A stretch of DNA of 64,000 bases from Hydrogenophaga sp040372165. GTDB taxonomy: Bacteria > Pseudomonadota > Gammaproteobacteria > Burkholderiales > Burkholderiaceae_C. Position numbers and translations under genes: made by a program. The DNA lies in NCBI RefSeq assembly GCF_040372165.1, contig NZ_BAABWG010000001.1:186001-250000 (forward strand), given 5' to 3'. How positions within the stretch are numbered: the stretch's first letter is position 1; the number at the start of each line of letters is the position of its first letter. The notes below the pieces were generated by a model. It saw only the letters and a list, made by a program, of their open reading frames with translations, was not told the origin of the DNA and made no database searches. Shown in pieces: positions 59,024 through 64,000 of the stretch.

Positions 59024-62000
59024 ATGTTGAATCTAGTCAGAGAACGTACCAGTGGCGTAGCTTGGGCACGACTCAGCGCAATGGTTTCCGGTGTTATTTG
59101 TGCGGCTTTGCTGTCTCCAGTGGCATACGCGGGGAATTACGCACCTACGGTCAGCATGACCGGACCGTCCAATGGCGCCAAATACACGGCGCCAGCCACC
59201 ATCTATTTGAGTGCTTCTGCTTCCGACCGGGACGGATCCATCAAGAAGGTGGTCTTCTATGTCAATGGGGGCGCACGTGCTTCGGACTATGGTGCACCGT
59301 ACAAGTACACGCTGAAGAATGTCGCAGCGGGGACCTACACGCTGAAGGCGACCGCGACCGATAATCAAAACAAGACGGCGGGCAGTGCGTCCATCACGGT
59401 GACAGTGGTGGCACCCACCCCGCCCGAGCCCGATCCAACACCTGATCCAGATCCAAATCCAACAGACCCTGGAACGACGCCTGCGGTGTCATTGAAACCA
59501 GGGGGCATCATGTCGAAGCTCGATGTCTCCCCAACTGGCGCCGCGAAGTACAGTGTGCCTATTTCGGTTCCGCCGGGGGTTTTGGGCCTTACACCGAGGA
59601 TTTCATTGGACTACGACAGTCACAGCCGTACAGGGCTGCTGGGGAAAGGGTGGAACATGTCCGGTGTTTCGGCGATTTCGCGCTGCGCGAAGTCTCTTGC
59701 TATCGACGGAGTTCGAGAGCAAATCCAGTACAACCAGCAGGATGAGTTTTGTTTGGATGGCATTCGATTGGAGCTAGTCTCAGGCTCTCATGGCGAGGAT
59801 GGAGCGGAGTACCGTTTGCAGCACGACGTTTTTTCGCGAGTTGTAGCCAATGGTGCAGCCGCAGGAGATCCGACAAACGGCCCAGAGAGCTTTACCGTTC
59901 AAACCAAAAATGGGCTTCTTCTGCAATATGGCGGCAGCGATGACTCCCGTATTGAGATGCCGGGTGTGTCAGTCGTGCGCGTGTGGGCAGCAACAGAAGT
60001 GCAAGACGTTAAGGGCAACAGTTTGGCCTATACCTATGAGGAGGACAATTCCGAAGGCGCGTGGCGCTTGTTGAGTGCCGAGTATGCAGGTGGTCGCGTG
60101 TTGTTCTCATATGAGCCACGACCAGACGAGTCAGTCGCCTATCACGCAGGCTATCGATTCTCAAACCCAGTGCGCCTCAAGCAGGTCTCGGTCGAGGTCG
60201 ATGGACACCTTGTCAACAAATTGACTCTCGGGTACTCAAGTGAGTCGACTCCGAACGGTTCTATGCTGTCAAGTATGCAGCAGTGTGACGCATCGGGTGT
60301 CTGCTTTCGTCCAACGACCTATGAGTGGACTGATCCCGGAACCCGAGCATTCAATAATGGATTCTGGGGAGGGCATGGTGACGGTGTTGCTTACAGTCAA
60401 GTCGTGGACATGAATGGTGATGGCCGCAAAGACCTCATCGGGTATATGTCCTCGGATGATTGGCACGTTTGCCTCTCTCAGGGTTCAACTTTCTACAGCT
60501 GTCAGAGACACAGTGGGCCGTCAGGTATCCCACAGGTGGTGGGAGACATCAACGGCGATGGCCGCACCGACGCTGCTTACTATCCCGTCGAGGGAAAGTC
60601 CACCTGGCACATATGTTACGCAGTAGGTTGGGACTGGAATTGCGCCTTCATGTCCATGGGGTGGAGCAGTTGGAACGGAAAAACAGTTTCAGGCGACTTT
60701 AACGGTGACGGTCGCACCGATATGATGGCTTACAAGGGGAGCTCTCTTTGGCATGTTTGTCTGAGTAAGGGCAGTTCGTTCTCTTGCTCTCAGTGGTCGG
60801 GTCATGGGGGCGGTGCTAGTGGCAACCTTTCGGGGGATTTCAATGGTGACGGACGAGACGATATCGCCACATACAACAGTGGGTTGTCAAAGTGGAACGT
60901 CTGTTTGTCTACAGGAAGCAACTTTAGTTGCTCCTATCAGCAAGCGAATTACGGTGATTCCAAGCTGACTCTATCTGGAGACTTCAATGGCGATGGCTTG
61001 AGTGATATTGCCAGCTATAACTCTAGTCTCGATAAATGGAACCTTTGCCACTCCAACGGAGTCGGGTTCAACTGTGCTTACCAGGCAGCAACGTCAAAGA
61101 CAGCGTCTGCAAACAAGACAGGAGACTTCAATGGAGATGGCAAAACTGACTTGGCTGCACTTGTCAGTGGAACCACGTGGGAGGTGTGTCTGTCCACTGG
61201 AGACGGATTTTCCTGCAATCTATGGGTGACCGGGTCGGGGGATGTCAATAACGCATTCATCGGCGACTACAACGGTGACGGCATTGACGACATGTTGGCC
61301 TTCTACAGTGGGACCAATTGGAAGGCGTCTCTCTCAAACGCTCGACATGCGCGTCGTTTGAATAGCATCTCCCAAGAAGGCAAAGTCGCTTCAATTGCAT
61401 ATGCCAGCTTATCTGGCGCCAATGCTTCGGCAGTCTATGCCAAAGGTGCGAGCCTGACCTATCCGCGCATGGCAGTTCAAGCTCCTCTGTCTGTCGTCCA
61501 AAAAATAAGTGCGCCCAACGGTGCCGGAGGAACGAGTTCAAGCTCCTATATGTACGGTGGTTTTGCAATGGAACACCAAAGTGACCCTGGAAAGGGGCTT
61601 GGAACCTTGGGGTTCCGCTGGTCACAGGAGACAGACGACGCTACCGGGATTCAGAGTGCTCGAACCTATAGCCAAGAATGGCCGTATGTGGGGCGAGTGC
61701 TTGTAGAGGAGACCCGAAAAGCAGGCGCGGGTAATGCGGGCGTGCTGAAGCGCGCAACAACGACTCTGGCGTGCGTTCAGACCACAGGGGCTGAACAGAA
61801 TCAGCCATGTCCTGCTTCGCCTGAGCCTGGGGTGACGGGCTTTATCTACCCGAGCGAGGTGGTGATAGAGAGTTGGGACCTTAACGGTGCGGCCATGCCC
61901 GTTGTCAAAGCAAGCAGTGTATTGGCGGGCACGCCGGATCAGGCCGGCGGGGTACGCCAGTTTGGCGACACGACCAGTGCGGTGGTGGAGATCTACCAAG

Positions 62001-62119
62001 GTGGTGTGCTCAAGAGTCGCAAGAGTACCAGCAACGAGTACTTTCCGTCGCAGAGCACGGGTGGACAGTGGAAGCTGGGCCGGCTGAAGAAAGCCACCGT
62101 GACCAGCACGCAGTATTGA
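59024..62119 (+). CDS. Exported SpvB/Tc-toxin B-like protein with Ig domain and seven-unit FG-GAP propeller
   Basis: A 1031-residue secreted protein. A signal peptide (cleavage near AYAG) is followed by an Ig-like domain (about 38-130, APTVSMTGPSNGAKY to ASITVTVV) and a Pro/Asp linker (PTPPEPDPTPDPDP). An SpvB-like N domain follows (GGIMSKLDVSPTGAAKYSVP, PRISLDYDSHSRTGLLGKGW). Residues about 470-790 hold seven VCBS/FG-GAP units, each with D-x-NGDG-x-x-D and, in six of them, a W-x-x-C...C pair. The rest is like the middle of TcdB. Tc-toxin B parts form half of a toxin cocoon, but they normally lack a signal peptide. GC and codon use are lower than in the sox genes. It is followed 32 bases later by an Rhs gene. 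Confidence 0.9.
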   Translation: MLNLVRERTSGVAWARLSAMVSGVICAALLSPVAYAGNYAPTVSMTGPSNGAKYTAPATIYLSASASDRDGSIKKVVFYVNGGARASDYGAPYKYTLKNVAAGTYTLKATATDNQNKTAGSASITVTVVAPTPPEPDPTPDPDPNPTDPGTTPAVSLKPGGIMSKLDVSPTGAAKYSVPISVPPGVLGLTPRISLDYDSHSRTGLLGKGWNMSGVSAISRCAKSLAIDGVREQIQYNQQDEFCLDGIRLELVSGSHGEDGAEYRLQHDVFSRVVANGAAAGDPTNGPESFTVQTKNGLLLQYGGSDDSRIEMPGVSVVRVWAATEVQDVKGNSLAYTYEEDNSEGAWRLLSAEYAGGRVLFSYEPRPDESVAYHAGYRFSNPVRLKQVSVEVDGHLVNKLTLGYSSESTPNGSMLSSMQQCDASGVCFRPTTYEWTDPGTRAFNNGFWGGHGDGVAYSQVVDMNGDGRKDLIGYMSSDDWHVCLSQGSTFYSCQRHSGPSGIPQVVGDINGDGRTDAAYYPVEGKSTWHICYAVGWDWNCAFMSMGWSSWNGKTVSGDFNGDGRTDMMAYKGSSLWHVCLSKGSSFSCSQWSGHGGGASGNLSGDFNGDGRDDIATYNSGLSKWNVCLSTGSNFSCSYQQANYGDSKLTLSGDFNGDGLSDIASYNSSLDKWNLCHSNGVGFNCAYQAATSKTASANKTGDFNGDGKTDLAALVSGTTWEVCLSTGDGFSCNLWVTGSGDVNNAFIGDYNGDGIDDMLAFYSGTNWKASLSNARHARRLNSISQEGKVASIAYASLSGANASAVYAKGASLTYPRMAVQAPLSVVQKISAPNGAGGTSSSSYMYGGFAMEHQSDPGKGLGTLGFRWSQETDDATGIQSARTYSQEWPYVGRVLVEETRKAGAGNAGVLKRATTTLACVQTTGAEQNQPCPASPEPGVTGFIYPSEVVIESWDLNGAAMPVVKASSVLAGTPDQAGGVRQFGDTTSAVVEIYQGGVLKSRKSTSNEYFPSQSTGGQWKLGRLKKATVTSTQY

Positions 62120-62151
62120 TCACCAAGAACACCCCGGAGGGAGAGAATCCG

Positions 62152-64000
62152 ATGTTGAAACTGAACCGAGCGTTGAACTGGGTGGGGGCTGGCGTGCTGA
62201 TGCTGGCCACGGCGGGAGTGGCGCATGCGCAGGTGAGCACCATCACGCGCACGAGCAGCTTTGAGTACGATGCAGATGGCCTGCTGCAAAAGGAAGTGGT
62301 GGAGCCGGACAGTGCGCAGCACTGCCTGCAAACCACGTACGCCTACGACGGCTATGGCAACCGGGTGAGCAGCAGCAGCAGTGCTTGCGCCGGTGCCACG
62401 GGCCACGCGGTGGCCAGTGCAGCGGTGGCGCGCACGGCCAGTGCGCAGTACCAGGCACAGACAGTGAGCATCGATGGGCAGAGCTACAGCTCGCCTGCAG
62501 GTCTGTTCATGACAGAGCGGTCAAATGCGTTGGGCCACGCTGAGCAGCGCGAGTACGACCCCCGCTCTGGCCGGATGACCAAACTTGTTGGGCCCAATAC
62601 CGGCGTGACGCGTTGGGCATATGATGGTTTTGGTCGGGTCACGCACGAATACCGCGCTGACGGCACGCAAACGGTCAAGTCTTACCACCTGTGCGCAGTA
62701 GAAGGCCAACCACGCGATCCAGTGTGCCCGCAGACAGTAGGAAAAGACCTATTTCAGCACACGGTGGATTGGTACAGTTCGACGGCAGATTTGGATGCCA
62801 ACGGTGTGCCTTCTTCAGTCACAGTATTGGCCTTCTTCGACACGCTTGGCCGCAAGGTGAGAGTCCAGAGTCAATCTCTGGATGGCCAAGCAGTGGTGCA
62901 GGACCTGGTATTCGATGAGCTCGGCAGAACCCACGCCAGCTCCGTGGCCTACCTTCGAGACAGTGGGCAGCCCTTTTGGACGACGCTTGAGTACGATCTG
63001 GTGGGCCGGGTCATCCAAGAATCGATGCCTGATGGTCATGGCGGTACAGTGCACGAGACCACGAGCTACGATGGCCTGAGCGTGACTCAGGTCAATGCCA
63101 AGGGTCAAAGCAAAACCACCATGCGCAACGCAATGGGGCAGGTCGAGTTTGTGATCGATGCCCTGGGCAGCAAAACGGACTATGCCTATAACGCACAAGG
63201 TCGTTTGATCGAGACACAGGCAGCGGGCATTGTGAGTCGAATGTCCTATGACGTTCACGGCAACAAGACGATGCTCCAAGATCCGTCGATGGGGCGGCAT
63301 GACTATGCTTACAACGTCTTTGGTGAGCTCGTTTGGAAAAAGGACAGTCTCGGACAAGAGACGAGCGTGTCTTATGACGTCTTGGGTCGGAGGGTGCAGC
63401 GCAACGAAGCCGACTTGGTCTCCAACTGGTACTTCGATAAAAAGTCGGATGGAACAGCTTGTGGATCGGGTATTGGCAAGCTTTGCGAAGCGACGGCAGA
63501 CAATGGCTACCAACGTACACATTCTTATGATGCCTTGGGGCGCCTGACCGCGACAGCGACAACGCTTGACAATGCTGCGGCGCCTGCCGCAATGTCCTGG
63601 GCGTACGACAGCGTGACGGGCCGCGTGAGCAGCAAGACCTGGCCTACCGGGTACAAAGCCACGTTCGAATACACGAGCGAAGGGGGTGGAGCCACCCCCG
63701 GCTTCCTGTACAGGGTCAAAGGGATTGAGACAAGCGGCGCTGTCAATGCAAGTCTCCAAGTCCTGGCGCGCGACGAATCGGGTCGCATCAAAGAGTATGT
63801 GACAGGCAACGGCGTGGTCACGGCCAAGAGCCGCAACGCTGAGACGGGTTGGCTCGAGGGTGTGGCGGGTAGTTCCGGTGTCGCCGGCGAAAGTCTGTTT
63901 GATCGTCAGTACACCTATGACGAGCTGGGCAACGTGTTGACGCGGGTGGAGGGCCACGGAGGTGTGAGCGAGAGCTTTGCTTACGACTCGGTCAATCGCC
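62152..64000 (+). CDS. Exported Rhs/YD-repeat protein, N-terminal part (runs off right edge)
   Basis: From ATG 62152 the frame stays open to the window end (616 codons). GGAGGGAG lies upstream. The product has a signal peptide (MLKLNRALNWVGAGVLMLAT, cleavage near AHAQ), then many YD repeats: FEYDADGLL, YAYDGYGNR, REYDPRSGRM, WAYDGFGRVTHEY, YAYNAQGRL, VSYDVLGRR, HSYDALGRL and YTYDELGNV. YD repeats build the large beta-shell that encloses C-terminal toxin domains in Rhs and TcC proteins. The variable toxin tip, if present, lies beyond the window. It probably works with the preceding SpvB/FG-GAP protein. A Sec-type signal peptide is uncommon for such proteins. Confidence 0.9.
   Translation, partial: MLKLNRALNWVGAGVLMLATAGVAHAQVSTITRTSSFEYDADGLLQKEVVEPDSAQHCLQTTYAYDGYGNRVSSSSSACAGATGHAVASAAVARTASAQYQAQTVSIDGQSYSSPAGLFMTERSNALGHAEQREYDPRSGRMTKLVGPNTGVTRWAYDGFGRVTHEYRADGTQTVKSYHLCAVEGQPRDPVCPQTVGKDLFQHTVDWYSSTADLDANGVPSSVTVLAFFDTLGRKVRVQSQSLDGQAVVQDLVFDELGRTHASSVAYLRDSGQPFWTTLEYDLVGRVIQESMPDGHGGTVHETTSYDGLSVTQVNAKGQSKTTMRNAMGQVEFVIDALGSKTDYAYNAQGRLIETQAAGIVSRMSYDVHGNKTMLQDPSMGRHDYAYNVFGELVWKKDSLGQETSVSYDVLGRRVQRNEADLVSNWYFDKKSDGTACGSGIGKLCEATADNGYQRTHSYDALGRLTATATTLDNAAAPAAMSWAYDSVTGRVSSKTWPTGYKATFEYTSEGGGATPGFLYRVKGIETSGAVNASLQVLARDESGRIKEYVTGNGVVTAKSRNAETGWLEGVAGSSGVAGESLFDRQYTYDELGNVLTRVEGHGGVSESFAYDSVNR

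Overview
The window looks like chromosome from a Comamonadaceae-type betaproteobacterium (Burkholderiales). The evidence is high GC, the gene order of a cbb (Calvin-Benson) operon driven by a divergent CbbR, a complete soxCDYZAXB thiosulfate-oxidation cluster, and intergenic hairpin repeats of a kind I associate with that family. The metabolism suggested is a facultative chemolithoautotroph that oxidises reduced sulfur, fixes CO2 and also grows on fatty or aromatic-type carboxylic acids, as in Hydrogenophaga-like organisms. The genus is inference.

Layout. 1-2812 (minus): a pimeloyl-CoA-dehydrogenase-like pair plus an acyl-CoA ligase cut by the window edge. 3145-4858 (minus): slyX, cysK and msrB. 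5032-23809 (plus): a long acyl-CoA catabolic island with an acyl-CoA ligase, two paralogous periplasmic binding proteins, a LivHMGF ABC importer, a fused enoyl-CoA hydratase/3-hydroxyacyl-CoA dehydrogenase, thiolase, acyl-CoA dehydrogenase, two SDRs, a hotdog thioesterase, an MDR reductase, a GST and an ElaA acetyltransferase. The ligase and the hydratase/dehydrogenase gene share a GAAC-N4-GTTC dyad in their leaders, so one repressor may link them.

23822-30784 is the most unusual part. A minus-strand set encodes a small secreted protein with three Q/N-containing repeats, a second small secreted protein, a CsgG/HfaB-like outer-membrane lipoprotein fused to extra domains, and a SEL1-repeat protein. 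It is divergent from a NarL-type response regulator and its membrane histidine kinase. The layout parallels curli (CsgA, CsgG and a LuxR-type regulator), although the sequences are not those of curli. It may be an undescribed extracellular amyloid/adhesion system under two-component control.

30915-36871: tex, two tandem HDOD genes, a patatin-like lipase and a small outer-membrane barrel. 36946-46632: cbbR divergent from cbbY-rpe-fbp-prk-tkt-gph-gap-fba, with RuBisCO genes absent from the expected position. 46633-47044: a gene-free spacer with family-type hairpin repeats.

47045-57901: the sulfur module. A cytochrome c4-like gene and a flavocytochrome-c sulfide dehydrogenase pair (fccAB-like) run on minus. 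The plus strand carries an ArsR-family SoxR-like repressor, soxC, soxD, a free cytochrome c, soxY, soxZ, soxA, soxX, soxB and a rhodanese. Five copies of one motif (RAATATYMGYAATNR-like) lie in front of soxR, the free cytochrome, soxB, the c4 gene and, more weakly, fccA; this is a candidate SoxR regulon. Electrons from sulfide and thiosulfate would pass through these c cytochromes to respiration, supplying the energy and reductant used by the cbb operon.

57987-64000: a small lipoprotein, a 0.7-kb AT-richer gap, then two exported proteins resembling the B and C parts of Tc/Rhs toxins: an SpvB/FG-GAP propeller protein and an Rhs/YD-repeat protein that runs off the right edge.
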